Shown: in pieces, positions 25,017 through 36,121 of the stretch | How positions within the stretch are numbered: position 1 is the stretch's first letter | Layout: every line of letters starts with the position of its first letter | Assembly (NCBI RefSeq): GCF_036226505.1 | Contig: NZ_CP108484.1 | Location: 1,054,001-1,118,000 of the forward strand | Length of the DNA: 64,000 bases | Direction: 5' to 3' | From: Kitasatospora sp. NBC_01246 | GTDB taxonomy: Bacteria; Actinomycetota; Actinomycetes; Streptomycetales; Streptomycetaceae | Position numbers and translations under genes: made by a program | The notes under the pieces: model-generated | Told to the model about the DNA's origin: nothing | The model's input: only the letters and a program-made list of their open reading frames with translations | Databases searched by the model: none

Positions 25017-26066
25017 ATGGACAGCGACCTCCCGCCGCACCCGGAGCCCGGCACAGCGACCGGTGCGACCGACGACCCCGGCAGCGACACCCCCAGCGAC
25101 ACCCCCAGCGACAGCGGCGACGACACCGACAGCACCAGCGGGACCGACAGCGGCGACGGCGCCATCGGCGGTTCGGTGACCGAGGCCGTACGCCCCGATT
25201 GGTCCGGCATCGACCGGATGACGACCCTCGACCTCCTCCACCTGATGAACGACGAGGACCGCACCGTGGCCGAGGCCGTGGCCACGCAGCTGGAACCGAT
25301 CGCCGCCGCGGCCGACGCGATCGCCGCCCGGATGGCCCGGGGCGGCCGACTGGTGTACGTGGGAGCGGGAACGGCCGGGCGGCTCGGAGTGCTGGACGCG
25401 AGCGAGTGCCCGCCGACCTTCAACACCGCCCCCGGCCAGGTCGTGGGCCTCATCGCGGGCGGCTCCGCAGCGCTGGTCCGCGCCGTCGAGGGCGCGGAGG
25501 ACCGGCCGGACCTCGCCGTCGCCGACCTCGAAGCACTCGCTCCGACGGCCGCTGACTGCGTGGTGGGCGTCTCCGCCTCGGGCCGTACGCCGTACACGGT
25601 GGCCGCGATCCGACAGGCCCGCGCCGCCGGGGCGCTGACCGTGGGCCTGGCCTGCAACCGGGGGTCCGCCCTGGTGTCGGCGGCCGCGCTGGGCATCGAG
25701 GTGGTGACGGGGCCGGAGGTGCTGGCCGGATCCACCCGGCTCAAGGCGGGCACCGCACAGAAGCTCGTCCTGAACCTGCTCTCGACGGCCGTCATGGTTC
25801 GGCTCGGCAAGACCTACGGAAATCTGATGGTCGACGTGCGGGCGGGCAATGCCAAGCTTCGCGACCGGGCCCACCGGATCGTGGCCACGGCCACCAGCGC
25901 GGACGAGGAGACCGTCCGGAGCGCGCTGGCCGTGACGGGCGGCGAGGCCAAGGACGCCGTCCTGGTCGTGCTCGCCGGAGTGGACGCGCCGACCGCCCGC
26001 CGACTGCTCGCCGCCTCGGGCGGCCGACTGCGCGAAGCCCTGGAAGCGGCCCGGACGGTGGACTGA
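25017..26066 (+). CDS. murQ: N-acetylmuramic acid 6-phosphate etherase
   Basis: 349 residues from ATG 25017. The SIS-domain etherase cleaves the lactyl ether of MurNAc-6-phosphate, yielding GlcNAc-6-phosphate and lactate in cell-wall recycling. Family segments are clear: LVYVGAGTAGRLGVLDASECPPTF, GVSASGRTPYTV, GPEVLAGSTRLKAGTAQKLVLN and LMVDVRAGNAKL. The first 53 residues are Asp/Ser/Thr-rich and unlike the usual short leader. A GTG at 25176 (VTEAVRPDWSG) would give a family-length protein of 296 residues, so the long start may be wrong; neither start has a strong ribosome site. The last 15 bases including the stop are tandemly duplicated downstream. Confidence 0.9.
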   Translation: MDSDLPPHPEPGTATGATDDPGSDTPSDTPSDSGDDTDSTSGTDSGDGAIGGSVTEAVRPDWSGIDRMTTLDLLHLMNDEDRTVAEAVATQLEPIAAAADAIAARMARGGRLVYVGAGTAGRLGVLDASECPPTFNTAPGQVVGLIAGGSAALVRAVEGAEDRPDLAVADLEALAPTAADCVVGVSASGRTPYTVAAIRQARAAGALTVGLACNRGSALVSAAALGIEVVTGPEVLAGSTRLKAGTAQKLVLNLLSTAVMVRLGKTYGNLMVDVRAGNAKLRDRAHRIVATATSADEETVRSALAVTGGEAKDAVLVVLAGVDAPTARRLLAASGGRLREALEAARTVD

Positions 26067-26088
26067 CGGACGGTGGACTGACGGACGG
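26052..26088 (+). repeat. Exact 15-bp tandem duplication across the murQ stop
   Basis: CGGACGGTGGACTGA occurs at 26052-26066 (last codons and stop of murQ) and again at 26067-26081, followed by a 7-base partial copy. Confidence 0.85.
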
Positions 26089-26135
26089 CCTCGGCGGCAC
26101 GCACTCGTGGCGGCCGCAGAGACGCCGCCGGAGCA

Positions 26136-26500
26136 CACCGAGCCGGCTTGCCGTTCGTCGACGGCGTGCTTGTTCCGCCCGACGATGTAGCGGCGGATCA
26201 TGCTTGAACTTGGTGATCTCCATGATCTCCCGGCGCTCGGGCAGGGTGAACGCCCGTGGCCGCCCGCCCTCGTGCTTCGGGAAGAGTGGTTCGAAGCCGT
26301 CGGCGTTGAAGTGGTGGATCACGTCGCGAACCCGGTCCGTACTGGTGAAGGTGACCTCGGCGAGCTTCGCCACAGGCACACGCGGGGCAGACAGCAGCAC
26401 TATCTGTGCCCGCCGCCAGGGCACCACCACCCGGCGACCCGGTGGACGATCCGCAGCAGCCGGCTGCCCTCGTCACCATCGATCTCGCGGACCTGTACGT
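26136..26500 (-). pseudogene. IS630-family transposase relic
   Basis: Three pieces in different frames. VREIDGDEGSRLLRIVHR (about 26500-26445) and then WRRAQIVLLSAPRVPVAKL through RPRAFTLPERREIMEITKFKH (about 26424-26204) match the N-terminal helix-turn-helix part of IS630 transposases, with a frameshift between them. IRRYIVGRNKHAVDERQ (about 26198-26140) matches the C-terminal end. The whole DDE catalytic core is deleted, so it is inactive. No terminal inverted repeats were identified. Confidence 0.8.
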
Positions 26501-26552
26501 GGACGCCGGGTCGCCAACCATGCGGTGCGGGACGGGGATCCGTTGCGTCGGT

Positions 26553-26969
26553 CTACAGCTGATCGAATGTCCAGGTGAGGACCACCTGTCCCGTTTCCGG
26601 GACGCCGCCGGCGCGGCGGTACGTGGCCAGTGCTGCCGCGTTCTCCTCGTCCGTGATGGTCCACACGCCATAGCAGCCCCGTTCACGGGACAGGTCGGCG
26701 AGTGCCGACACCAGAGCCCGGCCGACGCCACGCCCGCGGAAGGACTCGTCCACGCCCAGCTCGTACAGGAACATCTCGGTTCCCTTGTCCGGATGGGTCA
26801 TCTCGACACCGGTGACGATCCCCGCCGGGACGTCGTCCACATAGGCGATGAGGAGGTGATGGCGCTCGTCCGTCAGGAACCGTTCGGTGGCCTCCCGCCC
26901 TGGGACGGTGTCGAAGAGATGTCCAGCGGCGTCGACCGCCTCGACCTGAGTGACACGACGGATCTCCAT
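26553..26969 (-). CDS. AAC(3)-I-like GNAT acetyltransferase
   Basis: 138 residues; AGGATC seven bases before ATG 26969. The GNAT core has a beta-strand pair LLIAYVDDVPAGIVTGVE, the segment EMFLYELGVDESFRGRGVGRALV with the acetyl-CoA loop RGRGVG, and the tail TDEENAAALATYRRAGG. These resemble aminoglycoside 3-N-acetyltransferase class I proteins. Aminoglycoside acetylation is possible but unproven; many chromosomal relatives have other substrates. It lies between two transposase relics, suggesting arrival by transposition or an insertion hotspot. Confidence 0.75.
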   Translation of the reverse strand: MEIRRVTQVEAVDAAGHLFDTVPGREATERFLTDERHHLLIAYVDDVPAGIVTGVEMTHPDKGTEMFLYELGVDESFRGRGVGRALVSALADLSRERGCYGVWTITDEENAAALATYRRAGGVPETGQVVLTWTFDQL

Positions 26970-27112
26970 TCGAAGATCCTGACACGTTCCGGCATCGGGG
27001 GCGGCCATTTTGCCGCAGAGCGATCCCGACGCCGAACCCATCTCTACGGCCTTCGGAACCCCGTCGCTCTGACCTCTGTCGGTACCTCAGCAGGGCGAAC
27101 GTCGCCTGATGC

Positions 27113-27397
27113 GGCACTGAGCCCAAGGCCGCCGTCGGCCGGACAACCACGATCGCCGACGGCGGCTACCCCGGAACCGGCCTCGTCATCCCGCACCGCC
27201 GGCTCGGAGGCGACGAACTGACCGACTGGCAGGCCGAACACAACCACGACCACCAACGGGTCCGCGCCCGCGTCGAGCCCGCCTTCGCCCGGATGAAGAC
27301 CCGGAAGATCCTGCGCGACCGCCGCCTGAGAGGCGACGGTGTGCGCCACGCGATGCACGGCGTTGCCCGTCCGCACAACCTCGCTCTCACGGGATGA
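27113..27397 (+). pseudogene. IS5-family (DDE_Tnp_4-type) transposase C-terminal relic
   Basis: About 90 codons in one frame ending at TGA 27395-27397. It reads TTTIADGGYPGTGLVIPHRR, an EHNHDHQRVRARVE segment with the catalytic Glu, and FARMKTRKILRDRRLRGDG, ending HNLALTG. This is the well-known C-terminus of streptomycete IS5-group transposases. The N-terminal two-thirds, with the first two catalytic Asp residues, is missing. Confidence 0.8.
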
Positions 27398-27467
27398 CTC
27401 CCGCCGCATGCGCGACCTCAGAGGTTCCCGGGAGGGGAGTCCCCACCTCGCAGTCTCGGAGGGGAAA

Positions 27468-27899
27468 TCAGGCGAGGCAGAACTCGTTGCCCTCGATGTC
27501 CTGCATCGTGATGCACGACTCGTTGACGCCATCGGCGCGCTGCGTCAGCACGTGCTTCGCCCCGAGCGCCATCAGCCGTGCGCATTCGGCCTCGAGTGTG
27601 GCCAGGCGCTCGTCACCCACGAGCCCGGTGCCGGCCCGCACATCGAGATGCACCCGGTTCTTGACGACCTTTCCTTCGGGGACTCGCTGGAAGAGCAGGC
27701 GCGGAGCCACACCCGCGGGATCAGTGCACGCGAAGTAGATCGCATCCTCGGGCGGCAGTGAGCGGAAGCACTCCTCCCACGTAGCGAAGCCCTCCGGGAC
27801 CGCCGGCATGACGTACCCCAGCACCTCGCACCAGAAGGCGGCGAGGCGCACAGGCTCCGCGCAGTCGAAGGCCACTTGGAACTGTTTGATCGTTGACAT
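27468..27899 (-). CDS. VOC (glyoxalase/bleomycin-resistance-like) family protein
   Basis: 143 residues. Two beta-alpha-beta-beta-beta repeats of the vicinal-oxygen-chelate fold are visible: FQVAFDCAEPVRLAAFWCEVLGY with PRLLFQRVPEGKVVKNRVHLDV, then LMALGAKHVL with CITMQDIEGNEFCLA. The NRVHLDV and GNEFCLA signatures place it in the common actinobacterial VOC subgroup of unknown substrate. It is cytoplasmic. TATTGT lies six bases before the ATG, so the message is probably leaderless. Confidence 0.85.
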   Translation of the reverse strand: MSTIKQFQVAFDCAEPVRLAAFWCEVLGYVMPAVPEGFATWEECFRSLPPEDAIYFACTDPAGVAPRLLFQRVPEGKVVKNRVHLDVRAGTGLVGDERLATLEAECARLMALGAKHVLTQRADGVNESCITMQDIEGNEFCLA

Positions 27900-27905
27900 T
27901 GGCGC

Positions 27906-27911
27906 ACAATA
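27906..27911 (-). promoter_or_regulatory. -10 box of a leaderless transcript (VOC gene)
   Basis: On the minus strand TATTGT lies six bases before the ATG at 27899, without a ribosome site. Confidence 0.5.
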
Positions 27912-27968
27912 ACAGGGGCGCTGCTCATCTCCGCAGGTCAGGGGATCCACAGGTGGTCAGGCGGCGCG

Positions 27969-28732
27969 GTGGACGGCAGCGCCGACGGTGCGGACTACGG
28001 CACGGTAGGCGGCGGGTACGCCACCTACCGGCGGCCGGTTGCCGAGGATCGAGCAGGCGATCTCCGCCGCCCTGGGTGGGGCGCGCCGTGGTCAATGTCG
28101 GGGCCGGCGCGGGGTCGTACGAGTCGGCGACGCTGGAGGTGACGGCGGTCGAGCCGTCGGCGTCCATGCGTGCCCAGCGCCCCGCGCACCTGTCTGCCGC
28201 CGTCGATGCCGTGGCCGAGCAGCTGCCGTTCGGCGACGACGCGTTCGACGCGGCATTGACCGCCTTCAGCGTGCACCAGTGGAGCGACCTCATGACGGGC
28301 CTGCGCGAGATGCGGCGGACGGCGCGTGGCCCCCTCGTCGTGTTGACCTGCGACCCCGCTCTCGTCCGGGACTTCTGGCTTTACGAGTACGCGCCGGAGG
28401 TGCTGGACACCGAGGCGCGCCGCAACCCGGCGATCGCGGATCTGACCGAGGCTCTCGGCGGACCCGCGTCGGTGACCCGGGTGCCGACACCCGTCGACTG
28501 CACCGACGGCTGCAACGAGGCGTCCTACGCTCGCCCCGAGATGCTGCTCGACCCCGGTGCTCGACAGGCGTGCTCGGCGTGGAGCTTCGTCGACGAGCAG
28601 TCGCGCGAACGGTTCGCCGCGGATCTGCGGGCCGACCTGGACAGCGGAGCACGGGACACCCGGTTCGGCGCTCGGCGGCAACAGCCCTGCCACGAAGGCT
28701 CGCTGGTGGTGATCCGGTCCGGTCCGGCCTGA
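27969..28732 (+). pseudogene. SAM-dependent methyltransferase with two frameshifts
   Basis: Three frames together give one class I methyltransferase: ADYGTVGGGYATYRRP (27969 onward), then PRIEQAISAALGGARR (about 28040-28088), then VVNVGAGAGSYES and the rest to 28732. The last frame carries the SAM glycine loop, VTAVEPSASM, LPFGDDAFDAAL and FSVHQWSD. Frames change near 28038 and near 28088, each disrupting the reading frame before or at the SAM motif. Either the gene is decayed or there are two sequence errors. The product would have been about 255 residues; substrate unknown. Confidence 0.7.
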
Positions 28733-28896
28733 TACCGGCGGCGCAGCACTGAGACGCGCCGCGGCCACTCCCCGGCACGGATCCGGGTACAGCACGACGC
28801 TCAGCACGGACAGTGGCGGGCCCCTCCAGCGGTACGCCGAACGGTGGGAAGGCCGCCCGCCACGCGATCGGACCCCGCCCGGGGCTCACCCGGCAG

Positions 28897-31904
<3,008 letters not shown>

Positions 31905-32039
31905 CGGCAGCAGGGCCTCCGCCCACCCGGCACCACCAGCCACCGGGCACCACCACCAGGTACCAGACACCAGGCCGTACCGCAGACAGCCCACCCAGAC
32001 CCACCCGACACTCGCCGAGGCCCAGCACGGACCCTGCTG

Positions 32040-32053
32040 CGGGAGCGCTCCCA
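32040..32053. promoter_or_regulatory. CebR-type operator, distal, upstream of the GH6 gene
   Basis: CGGGAGCGCTCCCA, 13 of 14 matches to the CebR consensus, 247 bp before the GH6 start. Confidence 0.75.
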
Positions 32054-32226
32054 CGCATTTGCGTCGAACGCCTTGACGCCCCCGAGCGTTCATGGGTTGA
32101 TAGCGGGGAGCCGGAGTCTGACTCCATCTCATGCGCACAGCAGCCGAATTGAGAGTCCTCCCGCAGTTCGGCAACCATCCCGGCCGACCCGCCGGAAACC
32201 TGCACCGGGATCGCTCTCATCTCTGA

Positions 32227-32240
32227 TGGGAGCGATCCCA
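32227..32240. promoter_or_regulatory. CebR-type operator, proximal, upstream of the GH6 gene
   Basis: TGGGAGCGATCCCA, 13 of 14 matches with a central substitution, 60 bp before the ATG at 32300. Two sites 187 bp apart could allow looping. The remaining 31905-32299 gap holds no gene. Confidence 0.78.
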
Positions 32241-32299
32241 CTCCGGCGCCCCGGACCGGCGCCCTTACCCCTGGGTCCCCCACCCGAAAGGACTCCCCC

Positions 32300-34327
32300 A
32301 TGCCTTCCGGCCACCACAACGGCGGACGCACCCGCCGCAGGCCCGTGCTCCACCGGCTGCGCGCCCTCGCCGCCGTCGCGGCGCTCGGCGCCACCAGCCT
32401 CCTGCCCGTCGCCACCGCCTCCGCCTCCGCCGCTCCGGCGGAGGCCTCAACGCCGGCCGCCCGGGTCGACAACCCCTATGCCGGCGCGGGCGTCTACGTG
32501 AACCCCGAGTGGGCCGCGAACGCCGCCGCCGAACCCGGCGGCAGCGCCGTCGCGGGCCAGCCGACCGCCGTCTGGCTCGACCGCATCGCCGCCATCAACG
32601 GCACCGCCGGCCACCTGGGCCTGCGCGGACACCTCGACAACGCCGTCCGGCAGGCGGCGGGCAAGCCCTTCGTCGTCCAGCTCGTCGTCTACGACCTCCC
32701 CGGCCGCGACTGCGCCGCCCTCGCCTCCAACGGCGAACTCGGCCCGACCGAGATCGGCCGCTACCGGACCGAGTTCATCGACCCGATCGCCGCCGTGCTG
32801 GCCGATCCCGCCTACGCCGGCCTGCGGATCGTCACCACCGTCGAGATCGACTCGCTGCCGAACCTGGTCACCAACGCGGGCGGCACCGCCACCGCCACCC
32901 CGCAGTGCGACACCATGAAGGCCAACGGCAACTACGTGAACGGCGTCGGGTACGCACTGGCCAAGCTGGGCGCCGTCCCGAACGTCTACAACTACGTCGA
33001 TGCCGGCCACCACGGCTGGCTCGGCTGGGACTCCAACCTCGGCCCAGCCGTCGACGTCCTCCACCAGGCCGCGACGGCCGCCGGCTCCACCACCGCCAAC
33101 GTGCACGGCTTCATCGTCAACACCGCCAACTACTCGGCCCTGAAGGAGCCCTACTACACCATCGACGACTCGGTGAACGGCACCTCGGTGCGCCAGAGCG
33201 CCTGGGTGGACTGGAACCGCTACGTCGACGAGCTCTCCTACGCCCAGGCCTTCCGGCAGAAGGCCGTCAGCGCCGGGTTCGACCCGGCCGTCGGCATGCT
33301 GATCGACACCTCGCGCAACGGCTGGGGCGGCGCGGCCCGCCCGACCGGGCCGGGCGCCCGAACCAGCGTGGACAGCTACGTGGACGGCGGCCGGACCGAC
33401 CGGCGGTTCCAGACCGGCAACTGGTGCAACCAGTCCGGGGCCGGCCTCGGCGAGCGTCCGCGGACCGCACCCGAGCCGGGCATCGACGCCTACGTGTGGG
33501 TGAAGCCCCCGGGCGAGTCGGACGGCGCCAGCCAGTACATCCCCAACGACGAGGGGAAGGGCTTCGACCGGATGTGCGACCCGACGTACACGGGCAACGC
33601 GCGCAACAACTTCCACCTCTCCGGCGCCCTGCCGGGCGCGCCGCTGGCCGGGGCCTGGTTCTCCGCCCAGTTCCAGGAGTTGCTGAAGAACGCCTACCCG
33701 CCGGTGACCGGCGGCGGCACCGGCGACACCACGCCGCCGAGCACCCCGGCCGGGCTCCGCGCCACCGCCACCACGGCCGCCACCGTCTCGCTGGCGTGGA
33801 CGGCCTCGACCGACAACGTCGGGGTCACGGGGTACGACGTCTACCGCAACGGCACGGCGGTCGGGTCCACCACGGGCGCCGGCGGCACCACCTACACCGA
33901 CGGCGGGCTGACCGCCTCGACCGCCTACCGCTACACCGTGGTCGCACGCGACGCGGCGGGCAACGCCTCGACGGCCTCGGCGGCCCTCACCGTCACCACC
34001 GCCGCGGGCAGCGGCGGCGGGAGCTCCGGCTGCACCGCGACCTACCGGGTCGGCAGCGACTGGGGCAGCGGCTTCAACGCCGACGTCACCGTCACCAACA
34101 CCGGCACGGCCGCCGCCACGCACTGGAAGGTGACCTGGACCTGGGGCGGCACCCAGCAGGTGAGCAACCTCTGGAACGGCGTCCTCGCGCAGTCCGGCCC
34201 GAGCGTGACCGTCACCAACGCCCCGTACAACGGCGCGCTGGCGGCGGGCGCGAGCACCGCCTTCGGGTTCGGCGCCGGTTACTCCGGCGGCAACACCGCG
34301 CCCACGCTGAGCTGCACGACGAGCTGA
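32300..34327 (+). CDS. Secreted GH6 cellobiohydrolase with Fn3 and CBM2
   Basis: 675 residues; AAAGGA precedes ATG 32300. Residues 1-45 form a signal peptide. GH6 spans about 55-470: YDLPGRDCAALASNGE is the first GH6 signature (Asp137), VEIDSLPNLV carries the second (EID in place of the usual EPD), and NYVDAGHHGWLGW and GIDAYVWVKPPGESDG are typical of exo-acting Cel6B-like enzymes. An Fn3 domain (about 475-565) and a CBM2 (about 575-675, SGCTATYRV to SCTTS) follow. It should release cellobiose from non-reducing chain ends and so generate the CebR inducer. Two CebR-type operators lie upstream. Confidence 0.92.
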   Translation: MPSGHHNGGRTRRRPVLHRLRALAAVAALGATSLLPVATASASAAPAEASTPAARVDNPYAGAGVYVNPEWAANAAAEPGGSAVAGQPTAVWLDRIAAINGTAGHLGLRGHLDNAVRQAAGKPFVVQLVVYDLPGRDCAALASNGELGPTEIGRYRTEFIDPIAAVLADPAYAGLRIVTTVEIDSLPNLVTNAGGTATATPQCDTMKANGNYVNGVGYALAKLGAVPNVYNYVDAGHHGWLGWDSNLGPAVDVLHQAATAAGSTTANVHGFIVNTANYSALKEPYYTIDDSVNGTSVRQSAWVDWNRYVDELSYAQAFRQKAVSAGFDPAVGMLIDTSRNGWGGAARPTGPGARTSVDSYVDGGRTDRRFQTGNWCNQSGAGLGERPRTAPEPGIDAYVWVKPPGESDGASQYIPNDEGKGFDRMCDPTYTGNARNNFHLSGALPGAPLAGAWFSAQFQELLKNAYPPVTGGGTGDTTPPSTPAGLRATATTAATVSLAWTASTDNVGVTGYDVYRNGTAVGSTTGAGGTTYTDGGLTASTAYRYTVVARDAAGNASTASAALTVTTAAGSGGGSSGCTATYRVGSDWGSGFNADVTVTNTGTAAATHWKVTWTWGGTQQVSNLWNGVLAQSGPSVTVTNAPYNGALAAGASTAFGFGAGYSGGNTAPTLSCTTS

Positions 34328-34403
34328 CGCCCGACCGGCCCGGTGTCGGCTCCGCCACGACGGCGGGGCCGGCACCGGCGCTGTCCCCAGCGTTCCGGCC
34401 AGT

Positions 34404-34453
34404 CAGGGGTTCCCGCCACACAGGGGGCTCCCGCCACACAGGGGCTCCCGCCA
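34404..34453. repeat. Three imperfect 17-18 bp tandem repeats
   Basis: Units CAGGGGTTCCCGCCACA, CAGGGGGCTCCCGCCACA and CAGGGGCTCCCGCCA follow one another between the convergent GH6 and cebR ends. They may act in termination; each unit can form only a weak hairpin. Confidence 0.65.
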
Positions 34454-34490
34454 AGCCGGTACTCGCGCCGGGGCCGCGGGCAGGCCCCCG

Positions 34491-35552
34491 TCAGGCCGAG
34501 TCGCGGACCACCAGCTCGGTCGCCAGCACCACCTGCCGGCTGCCCCGGTGCCGCCCGGCGATCTCCTCCAGGAGCAGCCGGGCCATCGTGCGCCCCATCT
34601 CCTCGATCGGCTGGCGGACGCTGGTCATCGCCGGTTCGGTGTGCCGGGCCACGATCGAGTCGTCGAACCCGATCACCGCGACCTGGTCCGGAATCCGCCG
34701 GCCGGCCGCCCGGAGCACCTGCATGGCCCCGGCGGCCATTACGTCCGAGGCGCAGAACACCGCGTCGAGGTCGGGCCGCCGCTCCAGCAGCGCCCGCATC
34801 GCCTGCCGCCCGCCCTCCTCGGTGAAGTCGGCCAGACCGACGAGGTCCTCCTCGTACGCCTGCCCTGCCTCTTCCAGGGCCCGGCGGTAGCCGTCCAGGC
34901 GGGCCAGCGCCACCTCCATGTCCAGCGGGCCGGTGATGGTGGCCACCCGGCCGCAGCCGCGCCGCAGCAGGTGCCGGACGGCCATCCGCGCACCGCCGGC
35001 GTTGTCGGCGTGGACATAGCTGAGGACCTCGTGGTCGTTGCGCCGGCCCGCCAGCACCGACGGGATCTCCAGGCTCTCCAGCAGGCCGGGCAGCGGGTCG
35101 TCCCGGTGCACCGCGACGAGCAGCACGCCGTCCACCCGCTGGGCCGACAGGTACGCGGCCAGCCGGTCGCGCTCGCGCTGGTTGCGGACCAGGATCAGCA
35201 GCAACTGCATGTCGGTCTCGCTGAGTTCGGCCGCGACGCCGCTGATGATGTCGGAGAAGTAGGGCTCGGAGAAGAGCCTGGTCTCCGCCTCCGGGACGAC
35301 CAGGGCGACGGCGTCCGTCCGGGAGGTGACCAGGGCCCGCGCCGCCCGGTTCGGCACGTAGCCGAGTTCGGCGATCGCGGCCTGGACCGCCTCCCGGGCC
35401 TTGTCGCTCACCCGGGGCGAGCCGTTGACCACCCGGGAGACCGTGCCGCGGCCCACGCCGGCGAGGGCGGCCACCTCCTCCAGGGTCGGCCGTGCCGAGC
35501 CCCGTGACCCACTGCCCGACGCGCCGGCCGTCCCACTCGCCGCCTGTGCCAT
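34491..35552 (-). CDS. cebR: Cellulose-utilisation repressor CebR (LacI family)
   Basis: 353 residues, ATG 35552 after GGAGAGG. Residues about 22-75 are the LacI DNA-binding domain (TLEEVAALAGVGRGTVSRVVNG, then a hinge helix in NRAARALV). The remainder is the periplasmic-binding-protein-like effector domain, ending in the inducer pocket segments IGFDDSIVARHTEPAMTSVRQP. It is divergent from cebEFG-bglC with a perfect 14-bp CebR palindrome between them. In characterised streptomycetes cellobiose or cellotriose releases CebR from such sites. Confidence 0.93.
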   Translation of the reverse strand: MAQAASGTAGASGSGSRGSARPTLEEVAALAGVGRGTVSRVVNGSPRVSDKAREAVQAAIAELGYVPNRAARALVTSRTDAVALVVPEAETRLFSEPYFSDIISGVAAELSETDMQLLLILVRNQRERDRLAAYLSAQRVDGVLLVAVHRDDPLPGLLESLEIPSVLAGRRNDHEVLSYVHADNAGGARMAVRHLLRRGCGRVATITGPLDMEVALARLDGYRRALEEAGQAYEEDLVGLADFTEEGGRQAMRALLERRPDLDAVFCASDVMAAGAMQVLRAAGRRIPDQVAVIGFDDSIVARHTEPAMTSVRQPIEEMGRTMARLLLEEIAGRHRGSRQVVLATELVVRDSA

Positions 35553-35758
35553 CGTCCACCTCTCCAAGACCTCGCCACGGGGGCCGCCGCGCCGGGCGGG
35601 CGCCCCGGAGACCATCCTCCTCCACCGGGGCGCGGCGCGGGTGCGAGGGGGCAGGTGCCGGCCCGGTGGGCCGCCCGCCGCAGGACACGTTCCCGCAACG
35701 GATGGCGCGATCCGCCTTGACACCCGACCCGATCACCCAGCAACCTTCCCCTAGTGCT

Positions 35759-35772
35759 TGGGAGCGCTCCCA
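35759..35772. promoter_or_regulatory. CebR operator between cebR and cebE (perfect consensus)
   Basis: TGGGAGCGCTCCCA, a perfect palindrome, 207 bp upstream of cebR and 350 bp upstream of cebE. The rest of the 569-bp gap has short CCGGCCACC/CCCGAGCC repeats (about 35950-36080) and no gene. Confidence 0.9.
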
Positions 35773-36121
35773 CGACAGTGCGCCCACCCTAGCGGTCCGC
35801 CGCCACCGGGGCCAGCCTCCGACGCCCGACCGGAGCCGGAGGGGCTGTCCGACGCTCGATCAACAAGCTTGCCAGTGAGCCGAATTGGCCGCCGTAACAC
35901 TGACTGATCAACCCCGGCCGGGCACCACGCACGCGTCCGCCGAGTACTGCCGGAACCAGAGCCCGAGCCGGAACCAGAGAGCCCGAGCCGAAGCCCGAGC
36001 AAACCCGTACCCGGCCCCCGGGAGCACCGGCCACCCGGCCACCCGGCCACCCGGGAGCACCGGACACCGGCCACCAGACACCCGCCACACCCACCACGCA
36101 CAGGCACCGAGGAGAACCCCC

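Noticed and set aside
32040..32240. Riboswitch-like leader before the GH6 cellulase
   Set aside because: The structure is explained by two CebR operator palindromes, and no conserved aptamer pattern is visible.
35950..36080. CRISPR-like appearance of CCGGCCACC/CCCGAGCC repeats
   Set aside because: Units are short, irregular and lack unique spacers; no cas genes occur. Simple slippage repeats explain them.
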